From CAZCQP01 sp964500895 (GTDB taxonomy: Bacteria; Bacillota; Clostridia; Lachnospirales; JAISER01): 59,812 nucleotides of DNA. The stretch covers positions 1-59,812 of the forward strand of contig CAZCQP010000012.1 of the NCBI GenBank assembly GCA_964500895.1, in the 5' to 3' direction. The notes beneath the pieces are model-generated. The model was not told where the DNA came from. It did no database searches and saw only the letters and a list, made by a program, of their open reading frames with translations. Both the position numbers and the translations under genes were made by a program. Every line of letters starts with the position of its first letter. The stretch's first letter is position 1. Positions 17,662-26,405 of the stretch are shown piece by piece.

Positions 17662-19743
17662 ATGGGCTATTTAGGCATTGATTTAGGCACCACCAACTCT
17701 GTGGCCGCCGTGTATAAGGACAAAACCGACAGCCTGGAACTGATTCAAATTGATGGGTTAGACGAAATTTTACCCTCTGTGGTTAGCTTTTTGGAAGAAG
17801 GGGTGCTGGTGGGTTCGGAAGCCAAGTCTGGGGCCATCATTTACCCGGAGCATACAGTAAGCTCTGTGAAGCGGCTGATGGGCAGTGCGGAAAAAATTTC
17901 TGTGGGGGCTTTGGATGTGTCCCCAGAGGATGTAAGCGCGGAAATCATTGTGAAGCTTAAAAAAGCTGCCGAAGCCCAAACCGGGGAAACTTACGACGAA
18001 GTGGTCATCACCCACCCGGCTTATTTTAACGACCGCCAAATTTTTGCCACCCGTCAAGCAGGGTTGCTGGCTGGGTTTAAAGATGTGTATTTAATGTCTG
18101 AACCCCTAGCCGCCGCCATTGAATACGGTTACCGGCAAGGGCTGGCCCAAACGTTGCTGGTGTACGACTTGGGCGGCGGTACTTTTGATGCCTGTGTGCT
18201 GGAAGTAACCCAAGACGCAAACGGGCAGGAAGTTTTCCAGGAATTGTCCGACGTAGGGGACATGAACCTGGGCGGAGACGATTTTGACGAAGAACTGGCC
18301 CGGCTGATGAAAGCCAAATTTAAAGAAGCTCATGGCATAGACCTGGACGACATCGACACCAGTGAGTACAAACGGGTGATGCAAAAGCTGAAACAAGAAG
18401 CAGAGCAAACCAAGAAAAAGCTGTCCGGGGCCAACAAAGTAACGGTAAGCATTCACCCCCTCATTATTGTAGAAGGGGTACCCAAAAACTTAAACTTTGA
18501 ACTCACCCGGGAAGACTTTGAAGCCATGATCCGCAAATATGTGGACCGTAGCCGGGACATTGTGGAAGAAGCCTTGAAACGGGCGGGCAAAGGGGCGGAT
18601 GAAATTTCCAAAGTGATTTTGGTTGGGGGTTCCACCCTTATTCCCATGGTGCGCCGGATGGTGGCGGGTTATGTAAAAGAACCGTACCGTGCCACAGACC
18701 CTGCTAAATCCGTGGCTATGGGTGCGGCCATTTACAACTTCCTCATTCACCTGCCCAACCAAAACGTGAAGGTGGGGCAAGTGACCCGGCAAATCTTCGG
18801 CACGGAAGCGGTGGTGGACGTGTCCACCATGGAACGCAAGCTGATTCCCATTATCCCACTGGGCAGCCCCATCCCCTGCCGCATTTCCGACAGCCAGTTT
18901 GCCAGCATGAGCGGGGCTTCTATGGTGAATGTGGATGTGTACCAATGGGAAGAAGGCCACGAAGCAGACAAAAAATACATTGGTAGCGTGTTGCTTTCCG
19001 GCTTGTCCGGGGCTACCCAGCTGGAAATTACCTACGCCACCGATGAAAACAACTTGTTTGAGGTGTTCGTGAAAGACTTGGCCACAGGCCGAACGGAAAA
19101 GGCCGCCTTCGACCGCACCAAAACCAGTGCGCCGCCCCCACGGGTGGAAGCCGTTTCCGGCACGGTCAACAAAATAAACGTGGTGTTTTTAATAGACACC
19201 ACTGGCAGCATGGACACGTATATTAATGGTGTGAAGGACAGGGCCATTGAGTTTTCCGAGATTTTAAGTTCCAAAGGGGCCAGCTTTAACCTGGGGCTCA
19301 TTGGCTTTGGGGATTTATACGAGAAAGAAAAGCCCAGCGTGTATAACTTCACCAACAACGTGGCCAAGTTCCAAAAACAGGTGATGCACATTCCAAGAAC
19401 CTACGGGGGGGACATTCCCGAATCTTCCTTAGATGCGCTGGAAACAGGCATAGAGCTGTTAAGTTCCTCCCGCATAGACCCGGAGGCCAGAAATATTTTT
19501 ATTCTAATTACCGATGCCCCGCCCCATGTGCCCACCAAAAGCGGCAAAAGTGTGGTAGACATTTGCAACATGCTGCAAAGCTGGGACGTAACCACCTATG
19601 TGGCTGCCCGAAAAGACAAAGACAGCATTGCGGCCTATGACCCCCTTACCCACCCCAACGGCCGGTATTACGACTTAAACGACAAGTTCTTTGACATTTT
19701 AGACAGCATTGCCAAAAGCATCACGGAGCTTATCCGGCTATAA
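17662..19743 (+). CDS. Hsp70 family protein 4 fused to a C-terminal VWA domain
   Basis: The 693-residue chain has three parts. The Hsp70 nucleotide-binding domain (about 1-375) carries intact GIDLGTTNSVAAVYKD, YDLGGGTFDACVLEV and VILVGGSTLIPMVRRM. A substrate-binding-like beta region follows (about 385-495). The last part, from about 505 to the end, is a von Willebrand factor A domain with a MIDAS motif (D-T-T-G-S at about 512-516) and the distal ITDAPPH aspartate. VWA domains bind partner acidic residues through Mg2+, so this part may replace the lid in client or partner docking. A 5' GGAGGG site fits the ATG. Hsp70-VWA fusions are uncommon to my knowledge. Confidence 0.9.
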   Translation: MGYLGIDLGTTNSVAAVYKDKTDSLELIQIDGLDEILPSVVSFLEEGVLVGSEAKSGAIIYPEHTVSSVKRLMGSAEKISVGALDVSPEDVSAEIIVKLKKAAEAQTGETYDEVVITHPAYFNDRQIFATRQAGLLAGFKDVYLMSEPLAAAIEYGYRQGLAQTLLVYDLGGGTFDACVLEVTQDANGQEVFQELSDVGDMNLGGDDFDEELARLMKAKFKEAHGIDLDDIDTSEYKRVMQKLKQEAEQTKKKLSGANKVTVSIHPLIIVEGVPKNLNFELTREDFEAMIRKYVDRSRDIVEEALKRAGKGADEISKVILVGGSTLIPMVRRMVAGYVKEPYRATDPAKSVAMGAAIYNFLIHLPNQNVKVGQVTRQIFGTEAVVDVSTMERKLIPIIPLGSPIPCRISDSQFASMSGASMVNVDVYQWEEGHEADKKYIGSVLLSGLSGATQLEITYATDENNLFEVFVKDLATGRTEKAAFDRTKTSAPPPRVEAVSGTVNKINVVFLIDTTGSMDTYINGVKDRAIEFSEILSSKGASFNLGLIGFGDLYEKEKPSVYNFTNNVAKFQKQVMHIPRTYGGDIPESSLDALETGIELLSSSRIDPEARNIFILITDAPPHVPTKSGKSVVDICNMLQSWDVTTYVAARKDKDSIAAYDPLTHPNGRYYDLNDKFFDILDSIAKSITELIRL

Positions 19744-19751
19744 ATGTTTTG

Positions 19752-19774
19752 GGGGGCGATACGCAATCGCCCCC
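19752..19774 (+). other. Intra-operon GC hairpin
   Basis: GGGGGCGAT (19752-19760) pairs perfectly with ATCGCCCCC (19766-19774) around a 5-nt loop. It lies in the 53-bp gap between the Hsp70-VWA gene and the TPR gene, the largest gap in the operon. No T run follows, so it is more likely an mRNA-stability or processing element than a terminator. Confidence 0.55.
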
Positions 19775-19796
19775 TACCCTATAGGAGCACACCTTT

Positions 19797-20987
19797 ATGA
19801 CCCGCGCCAACTTAATTTTGTGCGTTTCCCAAGAGGAAAGCACCGTGCCATACCAATTTAATTTAACGGGCATCCACGTATACACCATGGAGGAAGCCGT
19901 TTTCCACTGCTACCATTACTGGAAGCAGTCTTTAGAAGAATGCTGTGCCCCGGCCTTGTGCCTGTGGGTGAAAGAAGCCTTAAACCTGCCCTTTTTGGCT
20001 TCTAAAATGGCGGCCATTCACCGTATGCCCGGAGAAGCCCAGCGCTTGCTTGCTTTTCTTGGGCTTTTTGAGTATTTTGACCAAACACAGATGGCCGCCT
20101 TAGAAAAGCAGTTAAGCAAGTGGCAAGCCCGCCGGGAATGGGAGCGGCTGAAAGAGCAAGGGGACTACCTGATGCGCAAGGGCGAGCATTTAAAGGCGGC
20201 CCAATGCTACATGAAGGCACTGGAAGCCCAGGAAAACCCCCAGCTTTTAAACAATCTGGCGCTGGCGTTCATGGCCTGTTTTCAGTTTGAAGAAGCCGTG
20301 CCCCTGTTAGAACGGGCAGTAGCACGGGAACCGCAAACCATTCAACTGCTGCTGAATTTAGCGGAAAGCTGTATTTACAGCCACCAGTTTGAAAAGGCGC
20401 TGCGTGCTTTGGGCAAGGCCGAAACACTGGATGAAACCCACCCAGACATTCAATACCTGTATGGGGAATTAAGCCTGGAAACCGGCCAAAACCGTTATTG
20501 CATTGACTACTTTGAAAAGGCCATTGCTCAATCCCAGCTGCATGCCCAAAAGCCAGACCCCCACTACATTTTTAGGCTGGCGGATGCTTATGTGAAGCTT
20601 CGGCAGTACGACAAAGCCTTTGAAACCCTGAAACGGGCAGACCCCAGCCACAAAGGGTGCGCCGTGAAACTGGCCAACCTGTACTTAGAAACCAAAAACG
20701 CCCCGGCCGCCATAAAGGCTGTGGAGCGGGCGTTGTTGGGCAACACCTCCGATGTAACTTTATGGACGTTGCTGGCCACCTGCTACCGGCTGAATTACGA
20801 CACCATCCGGGCACACAGCGCTGTCATTAAGGCACTTTCCCTAGATGGTCAAAACCCCCACGCCTTGCTGGAAATGGCCCACATAAAAAAAGCCATGGGC
20901 AAACAAAAAGATTATCAGCAAGTTTTACACAGCATATTAGTAGAATTTAAACAACAAGTACGGCATAAGCCTGTGCCCAACATGTAA
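19797..20987 (+). CDS. TPR repeat protein (last gene of the Hsp70 operon)
   Basis: This 396-residue soluble protein has a unique N-terminal region (about 1-110) followed by tandem tetratricopeptide repeats (about 115-385). Typical A-x-x-Y/F and L-N-L-A spacing is seen, for example GEHLKAAQCYMKALEAQENPQ, LNNLALAFMACFQFEEAVPL described by ends only, and FETLKRADPSHKG. TPR domains often hold the C-terminal tails of Hsp70 proteins. An HPD tripeptide occurs at about residue 220 but sits inside a TPR, so it is not a J-domain. A ribosome site (AGGAG) precedes the ATG. An imperfect terminator-like stem follows. Confidence 0.85.
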   Translation: MTRANLILCVSQEESTVPYQFNLTGIHVYTMEEAVFHCYHYWKQSLEECCAPALCLWVKEALNLPFLASKMAAIHRMPGEAQRLLAFLGLFEYFDQTQMAALEKQLSKWQARREWERLKEQGDYLMRKGEHLKAAQCYMKALEAQENPQLLNNLALAFMACFQFEEAVPLLERAVAREPQTIQLLLNLAESCIYSHQFEKALRALGKAETLDETHPDIQYLYGELSLETGQNRYCIDYFEKAIAQSQLHAQKPDPHYIFRLADAYVKLRQYDKAFETLKRADPSHKGCAVKLANLYLETKNAPAAIKAVERALLGNTSDVTLWTLLATCYRLNYDTIRAHSAVIKALSLDGQNPHALLEMAHIKKAMGKQKDYQQVLHSILVEFKQQVRHKPVPNM

Positions 20988-20992
20988 TGCAA

Positions 20993-21041
20993 AAAATGTC
21001 AGTTTTGATGGCCCATTTTTATAAAATACTGGCATTTTATT
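20993..21041 (+). terminator. Possible terminator of the Hsp70 operon
   Basis: An imperfect stem joins AAAATGTCAGT (20993-21003) with ACTGGCATTTT (21028-21038), followed by a T-rich stretch. It is AT-rich, so weak. It separates the TPR gene from proB, which has its own possible promoter just downstream (CTGGCA 21029-21034, TATGAT 21053-21058). Confidence 0.4.
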
Positions 21042-21098
21042 CCGGGCTATGCTATGATAACATAGAAAAAATTTAATGCAAAAGGTTGATTGAATCCT

Positions 21099-21899
21099 AT
21101 GGCCAACGATACACGCAATTTTTCCCATGTGAAGCGGCTCATTGTGAAAGTGGGCACTTCCTCCCTCACTTATGAAAACGGCCGGTTAAACCTTCAACAA
21201 ATGGAGCGGCTGGCATGGGTGCTGACAGACCTGCGCAACAAGGGCCTTGAAGTGGTGCTGGTGTCCTCTGGGGCCATTGCTGTTGGGGCCGCCCGCATGG
21301 AAATGGCCCAACGGCCAAGGGACATTGTAGGCAAGCAAGCGGCTTCGGCTGTGGGCCAGGCCGTATTGATGCAAATATATTTAGGTTTTTTTATGGCATA
21401 TAATCAGAAGATGGCGCAAATACTGCTCACAAAGGACGTACTGGATGAACCTGTGCGCAAAAACCACGCCAAAAATACATTTGAGGCCCTTTTGGGTTAC
21501 GGGGTCATTCCCATTGTAAACGAAAATGACACGGTGGCCGTAGACGAATTGGGCTTTAGTGAAAACGATATGCTTTCCGCTTACGTGGCTTGCTTGGTGG
21601 AAGGAGACTTGCTGGTGATGCTCTCGGACATTGACGGCCTTTACGAAACAGACCCCAGGGTTTGTGAAAACCCACAGCTCATCCCCACGGTGGAAACCAT
21701 CACCCCTGAAATTGAAAGCTTAGGTGGCTCGGCTGGTTCGGCCCGTGGCACAGGGGGCATGGCGGCCAAAATAGCCGCCGCCAAGCTGGCCAACGCCGCA
21801 GGCATTCATACCATCATTGCCTCTGGCAAAGACCCTGGCATTTTGTTTGATATTATGGCTGGAAAGCCTGTGGGTACGTTGTTTTGCAGAAATGTTTAA
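21099..21899 (+). CDS. proB: Glutamate 5-kinase
   Basis: ProB phosphorylates glutamate to glutamyl-5-phosphate, the first step of proline synthesis. The 266-residue protein is an amino-acid kinase without the C-terminal PUA domain found in longer forms. Motifs seen are VKVGTSSLTYENG, VLVSSGAIAVGAARM, GVIPIVNENDTVAVDELGF, LLVMLSDIDGLYETDPR and GTGGMAAKIAAAKLANAAG. I chose the ATG at 21099; a TTG three codons earlier is possible but sits too close to AAAGG. proA lies 1.85 kb downstream, separated by three membrane-protein genes on the same strand, so all five probably share a transcript. Confidence 0.95.
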   Translation: MANDTRNFSHVKRLIVKVGTSSLTYENGRLNLQQMERLAWVLTDLRNKGLEVVLVSSGAIAVGAARMEMAQRPRDIVGKQAASAVGQAVLMQIYLGFFMAYNQKMAQILLTKDVLDEPVRKNHAKNTFEALLGYGVIPIVNENDTVAVDELGFSENDMLSAYVACLVEGDLLVMLSDIDGLYETDPRVCENPQLIPTVETITPEIESLGGSAGSARGTGGMAAKIAAAKLANAAGIHTIIASGKDPGILFDIMAGKPVGTLFCRNV

Positions 21900-21933
21900 G
21901 TAGTAACTTGTTAAATAGAAAAGGCGTGATACC

Positions 21934-22539
21934 ATGCGGTTTTGCCAAAAATGCGTCCGGCTGTTAGACCAAGAGCTGCCCCAATGCCCTTATTGCGGCA
22001 ACAAAGACGATAGCCCCATAGATGCCACATTCTCGCAAACCGGCTCAACGTTTACCGGCGACAGTTTTCCTGCCAGTGCCGACGACCCCTTTGCTGGGGT
22101 TGGCCTGCCTGCACCGGGTGAAAATCCTTTTGGTCAAGCAGACTTTTCGGCTTCGGAAGCATTGCCTGCACCAGAAACCGTTCTTAAACAGGAAGTTTTT
22201 GTGGAACCGGAAGTAAAGCAGCCAATACCCGCCCCTCGGCAGGAAGCGTCCATTCAAAAGAAAGCGGCACCCCGCCCGAAACCTGTGAAACTGCCTGAAC
22301 CGGTGGTTGTGGAAGCAACAGAAGAACCGGCGGCTACACCTAAAAACAAAAAACAGGAGTCACGGCCTATCTCCCCTGTTTTTAAAGTAGTGCAATTAAT
22401 TTTTAGTTTTATGTATCCATTTACCGCAATATTTTTTATTATTTTTATGCTAACACGTAAAAACAATGAAGACAAGGCTTGGGCCTTTGTGCTCATCTTT
22501 GCTTCGGTTGTTTTGTATATTCTTCAATGGTTTTTTTAA
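21934..22539 (+). CDS. Zinc-ribbon membrane protein 1
   Basis: This is a 201-residue protein of no named family. A short N-terminal zinc ribbon (FCQKC...CPYC, residues 4-23) is followed by a long low-complexity linker rich in Pro, Ala, Glu and Gln (about 25-145), then two predicted membrane helices at the end (about 150-200). Codons in the last 160 bp are much richer in A and T than in the neighbours. The next gene has the same architecture, so the two are paralogues. The fold suggests a membrane-tethered sensor or adaptor; the ligand is unknown. Confidence 0.7.
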   Translation: MRFCQKCVRLLDQELPQCPYCGNKDDSPIDATFSQTGSTFTGDSFPASADDPFAGVGLPAPGENPFGQADFSASEALPAPETVLKQEVFVEPEVKQPIPAPRQEASIQKKAAPRPKPVKLPEPVVVEATEEPAATPKNKKQESRPISPVFKVVQLIFSFMYPFTAIFFIIFMLTRKNNEDKAWAFVLIFASVVLYILQWFF

Positions 22540-22558
22540 TGGAAAGGTGTGAAGGGAT

Positions 22559-23170
22559 TTGTACTTTTGCCCTAAATGTTCCAAAATGTTAGAAACAGAT
22601 GTTCCTCAATGCCCCTTTTGCGGGTATGTGGAAGAAAACACCCCGGCTGGTGTGAGCGAACCACCTTTAATTGAGGCGCCTCTCTCCGGGGAAAGTGGGC
22701 CCGTTAGCCCGCTGGACAGCCAGACCGCTGAACTGGACCAATACTTTGGCAAAACCAGCCAACTGGCAGAAGAAAGCACCACCCACGAAGTGTTCCAGCC
22801 ACCCCATCAATCCCAACAGCCAGACTGGGGCTACAGCAGCGCCGGTACAGGCGGTGGCTTTGGAAGCCAAGGCCAGGCTTACAGCAACGGAAACAGTTAT
22901 GGTTCCCCACCGCCAGGGCCTACACGCCCCAGCAGCAAGGAATTAACCACCCCCATTAAAGCGGGGCTTATTATTGGTTCTGTTTTGTTTCCGTTCTTTG
23001 CCATTGCAGTGGTCATCATCATGCTGAACAGCGAACATGAAGATTACCGTAAGTTTGGCAAAATACTCATCATCGCCTTGGTAGCCGGGCTGGCATTAAC
23101 CATTTTTTGCTGCTGTTCCAGCAATGCCATTGGCTTTTTACGGTATTTTAGTGACGGATATTATTATTAA
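22559..23170 (+). CDS. Zinc-ribbon membrane protein 2
   Basis: This 203-residue paralogue of the preceding gene starts at a TTG with GGAAAGG about 12 bp upstream. It has an N-terminal zinc ribbon (FCPKC...CPFC), a Ser/Gly/Pro/Gln-rich linker (about 30-128) and two C-terminal membrane helices (about 130-185) ending in a Cys cluster (FCCCSSN) and an aromatic tail (DGYYY). No family name is recognised for the full length. It lies 19 bp after its paralogue and just before the DUF2085 gene. Confidence 0.7.
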   Translation: MYFCPKCSKMLETDVPQCPFCGYVEENTPAGVSEPPLIEAPLSGESGPVSPLDSQTAELDQYFGKTSQLAEESTTHEVFQPPHQSQQPDWGYSSAGTGGGFGSQGQAYSNGNSYGSPPPGPTRPSSKELTTPIKAGLIIGSVLFPFFAIAVVIIMLNSEHEDYRKFGKILIIALVAGLALTIFCCCSSNAIGFLRYFSDGYYY

Positions 23171-23192
23171 ACTGAATCAAGGGGTGCAAACC

Positions 23193-23747
23193 GTGGGTGG
23201 CGTTTTGTGCCATCAGCTGCAGGAACGCAGCTTAACCATGAACGGGAACCTGCTGCCTGTGTGCGCCAGATGCACCGGCATGTACACAGGCATTGTGCTG
23301 TGTACCCTCTTTTTAATGCTGGGGCGTCGGTTTAAAGGAAACCCCACCGTCACTGTAGCCACCGGGCTTCTCCTTTCCCTTGGAGTGTCTGTGATGGCAT
23401 TAGACGGTTTATCCTCTTACGCTGGTTTGCGGGATTCCAACAACACCTTGCGGGTGTATTCCGGGCTACTATTCGGGGTTTCCCTGGCGGTGCTGTACGT
23501 GTTGGCCCTTAAAACCGATGTACGCAAAGCCTATAACCGTGTTGTGCTTTCCTTTGCGGAACTGATGTTCCTGTTTTTCCTGGCATCCTACGCCGGAAAG
23601 TGGCTGCTGCAAGGCAATGGCAGCCATGGGCTTGCCATCCTGGTGATTGTATCCGGCATGGTGTTGATATTTGCAGGTGCCATTTTATTGTTATACAGGG
23701 TAACCACTGCTGCCCGCAAGAGAAGCCGGGCAGAACAGAAAGGATAA
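23193..23747 (+). CDS. DUF2085 family membrane protein
   Basis: The product is about 184 residues with the DUF2085 signature: CHQLQERS followed by LPVCARCTGMYTG, whose His and Cys residues look like a metal-binding site. Four or more hydrophobic helices follow and a basic tail ends the protein. Function is unknown; family members are membrane proteins. I prefer the GTG at 23193, which follows CAAGGGGTG at good spacing; in-frame starts at 23124 (ATG) and 23151 (GTG) would overlap the previous gene and have no ribosome site. proA starts 4 bp after its stop. Confidence 0.85.
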   Translation: MGGVLCHQLQERSLTMNGNLLPVCARCTGMYTGIVLCTLFLMLGRRFKGNPTVTVATGLLLSLGVSVMALDGLSSYAGLRDSNNTLRVYSGLLFGVSLAVLYVLALKTDVRKAYNRVVLSFAELMFLFFLASYAGKWLLQGNGSHGLAILVIVSGMVLIFAGAILLLYRVTTAARKRSRAEQKG

Positions 23748-23751
23748 ACGT

Positions 23752-25020
23752 ATGAACGAGCATAGCCCTACCCCCACGTTGTTGGTGGATATGGGGCGTA
23801 AAGCCAAAGAGGCGGCGGCGGTTATTGCCATGCTGCCCACCCACCAAAAAAACAAAGTGCTGTTGGACTGCGCCGCCCTTTTGCCCCAGCACATCCCCCA
23901 CATTTTAGCGGAAAACGCCAAAGATGTGGCAGCGGCAGAGGCAGCCGGGGTGAAAAAGGCGTACTTAGACCGGCTGACCTTAACCGAAAGCCGGATGCAA
24001 GCCATTGCAGAGGGCCTTCAGCAAGTGGCCGCTTTGCCAGACCCCACCAACGAAGCCGTGATGACCAAGCGGCTGGGTAATGGCTTGAACATCACCCAGC
24101 GCCGGGTGCCCATGGGAGTTATCGGCATCATTTACGAAGCCCGGCCCAACGTAACGGCCGATGCTTTCAGCCTGTGCTTTAAAGCCGGAAGCGCCGTGCT
24201 TTTACGGGGTGGCAAGGAGGCATTGCGCTCTAACATGGCGTTGGTGCAAGTGTTTGAAGAAGCCTTAGCCCAAAATGGCCTTCCCCCCCACGCTGTGCAA
24301 CTGTTGCAGGACACCAGCCGGGAAACCGCCACCGCCTTTATGCGGATGAACGGCTACATGGACGTGTTAATCCCACGGGGAAGTGACCGGCTCATTCAGT
24401 CCGTCATGGCCAACAGCACTGTGCCCGTTATTGAAACCGGCATAGGCAACTGCCACATTTTTGTGGATGCCACTGCCGACTTTGAGAAGGCAGTAAACAT
24501 TGTGCTTAACGCCAAAGTGCAACGCCCCGGTGTGTGCAACGCTTGCGAAAAGCTGCTGGTGCATCAGGATATTGCCCCAACCTTTTTGCCCTTGGTGTGT
24601 GAGGCTTTACAAAACCATGGGGTAGAAATTCGGGGGGATGCACAGGCGCAAAGCTTTTACCCGGCTATCATTCCCGCCACAGAAGCAGACTGGCCCACGG
24701 AATATTTAGACACCATCATCGCCGTGAAAGTGGTGGAAAGCCTGGAAGATGCCATGGCCCACATCACCCGGTATTCCAGCGGCCATTCAGAGGCCATCAT
24801 CACGGAAAGCTATTCAAACAGCCAAACCTTTTTAAATGTCATTGATGCCGCCTGTGTATATGTGAACGCTTCCACCCGGTTCACCGACGGCTTCGAGTTT
24901 GGCTTTGGTGCGGAAATTGGCATCAGCACCCAAAAGCTTCATGCCAGAGGCCCCATGGGGCTGCAAGCGCTTACCAGCACCAAGTATGTGATTACCGGCG
25001 ATGGCCACGTTAGAAATTAA
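23752..25020 (+). CDS. proA: Glutamate-5-semialdehyde dehydrogenase (gamma-glutamyl phosphate reductase)
   Basis: ProA reduces glutamyl-5-phosphate with NADPH in the second step of proline synthesis. The 422-residue length and aldehyde-dehydrogenase fold are typical. Visible signatures are RRVPMGVIGIIYEARPNVTADAF (given by ends), SAVLLRGGKEA, LIPRGSDRLI, the catalytic-cysteine segment QRPGVCNACEKLLVH and FGFGAEIGISTQKLHARGPMGL. It is in the same operon as proB but separated from it by three genes of unknown function. Confidence 0.96.
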   Translation: MNEHSPTPTLLVDMGRKAKEAAAVIAMLPTHQKNKVLLDCAALLPQHIPHILAENAKDVAAAEAAGVKKAYLDRLTLTESRMQAIAEGLQQVAALPDPTNEAVMTKRLGNGLNITQRRVPMGVIGIIYEARPNVTADAFSLCFKAGSAVLLRGGKEALRSNMALVQVFEEALAQNGLPPHAVQLLQDTSRETATAFMRMNGYMDVLIPRGSDRLIQSVMANSTVPVIETGIGNCHIFVDATADFEKAVNIVLNAKVQRPGVCNACEKLLVHQDIAPTFLPLVCEALQNHGVEIRGDAQAQSFYPAIIPATEADWPTEYLDTIIAVKVVESLEDAMAHITRYSSGHSEAIITESYSNSQTFLNVIDAACVYVNASTRFTDGFEFGFGAEIGISTQKLHARGPMGLQALTSTKYVITGDGHVRN

Positions 25021-25061
25021 CCCTACGTTTACAAGTTTCTGTCTCGGAGGCTGATTCTTTT

Positions 25062-26390
25062 TTGATAAGCAGTATACTGATATTATTGGGCCTTATCCTC
25101 ATTAACGGCCTGTTTGCCGCATCGGAAATTGCACTGGTTTCCGTCAGCCGCAACAAAGTGAAGCTAAAGGCGGATCAAGGGGACAAAAGCGCCAAAGTTC
25201 TGCTAAAGGCCATTGAAGACCCCAGCAAATTTTTGGCCACCATACAAATTGGCATTTCACTTACCGGTCTGTTTTCCGGCGCATACGCCGCCAACACCTT
25301 CACAGACCCGCTGGTGAACTTTTTGTTGCGCATCCAGCCTTGGTTGTCCAGAGAGGTGCTGGCCCCGGTTATCTTTTTCCTCATCACCCTTATCTTGTCC
25401 TATTTCATACTGGTTTTTGGGGAGCTTGTGCCCAAACGGCTGGGGATGGCCAAACCCATGGGGCTGGCCAACAGCAGCATCCGGGTTTTGAACGTGCTGG
25501 CGGCTGTGGTGAAACCCTTTGTGATGGTGCTTTCCTTTTCCACAGACTTTGTGCTGCGGCTGGTGGGCATTGACGACAAAGTGAGCCAGGATGACGTGAC
25601 GGAAGAAGAAATCCGTATGCTGGTGGAGTCTGGCAGCGAACACGGCTCTATTGCAGAGCTGGAGCACGACATGATTAACAACATTTTTGAGTTCGACAAC
25701 ATGACGGCAGAAGACATTTGCATCCACCGTGTGGATGTAACGGCGTTGCCTGTAGATGCGGAAGAAGATGAGCTGATTGAACTGCTCACAGAAGGCAGGT
25801 ATTCCCGCATTCCCATTTACGAAGAAAGCATTGACGACATTTTAGGCATCCTTCATGTGAAAGATGTGATGAAGCATCTGGTGCAGCACGGCCGCCTGGA
25901 AGACCTAGACATCCGTTCCCTGCTGCGTGAACCCTTCTTTGTGCCCTTCTCCAGAAAGGCGGATGAACTGTTTCATGACATGCAGCGCACCCGTGTGCAC
26001 ATGGCCATCGTCATAGACGAATATGGCGGCACGTTGGGCGTTATCACCATGGAGGACCTGGTGGAAGAAATTATGGGCAACATTTTCGATGAGCATGACG
26101 CCATTGAAATGCCAGACATTACCCAGGTGGACGAAACCCATTTTGTCATTAACGGTGCCACTGAACTGGAAGTGGTGGAAGAATATTTCGGCGTTAACCT
26201 ACCCACGGAAGATTACGATACCCTTAGCGGCTTTTTAATCGGTGAACTGGGGCACATTCCTTCGGAAACCGAAAAGCCGGAGCTGTCTTTGTATGGCCTG
26301 CACTTTAAAGTGGAAAGCGTGCAGGAAAAGCGGATTGCATCCATTTCTGTAAGCAAGCTTGCCAGCGAGGAAACACAAAACGATGAATGA
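25062..26390 (+). CDS. CNNM/CorC-type hemolysin-family transporter
   Basis: This 442-residue membrane protein has an N-terminal CNNM (DUF21) domain with four hydrophobic segments (about 1-190, ending in FGELVPKRLGMAKP), a CBS pair (about 205-330, with TAEDICIHRVDV and YSRIPIYEESIDDILGILHVKD) and a C-terminal CorC_HlyC domain (about 345-430, with YDTLSGFLIGELGHIP). Such proteins are linked to Mg2+ or Co2+ export; the old hemolysin name is historical. The TTG start has CGGAGG upstream. It is 41 bp after proA and 15 bp before lspA. Confidence 0.92.
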   Translation: MISSILILLGLILINGLFAASEIALVSVSRNKVKLKADQGDKSAKVLLKAIEDPSKFLATIQIGISLTGLFSGAYAANTFTDPLVNFLLRIQPWLSREVLAPVIFFLITLILSYFILVFGELVPKRLGMAKPMGLANSSIRVLNVLAAVVKPFVMVLSFSTDFVLRLVGIDDKVSQDDVTEEEIRMLVESGSEHGSIAELEHDMINNIFEFDNMTAEDICIHRVDVTALPVDAEEDELIELLTEGRYSRIPIYEESIDDILGILHVKDVMKHLVQHGRLEDLDIRSLLREPFFVPFSRKADELFHDMQRTRVHMAIVIDEYGGTLGVITMEDLVEEIMGNIFDEHDAIEMPDITQVDETHFVINGATELEVVEEYFGVNLPTEDYDTLSGFLIGELGHIPSETEKPELSLYGLHFKVESVQEKRIASISVSKLASEETQNDE

Positions 26391-26405
26391 GAAATAGGAG
26401 TACAC

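Noticed and set aside
20440..20450. HPD tripeptide in the TPR protein as a J-domain
   Set aside because: The tripeptide lies within a TPR helix-turn region (ETHPDIQYL); the helical hairpin and charged residues of a J-domain are missing.
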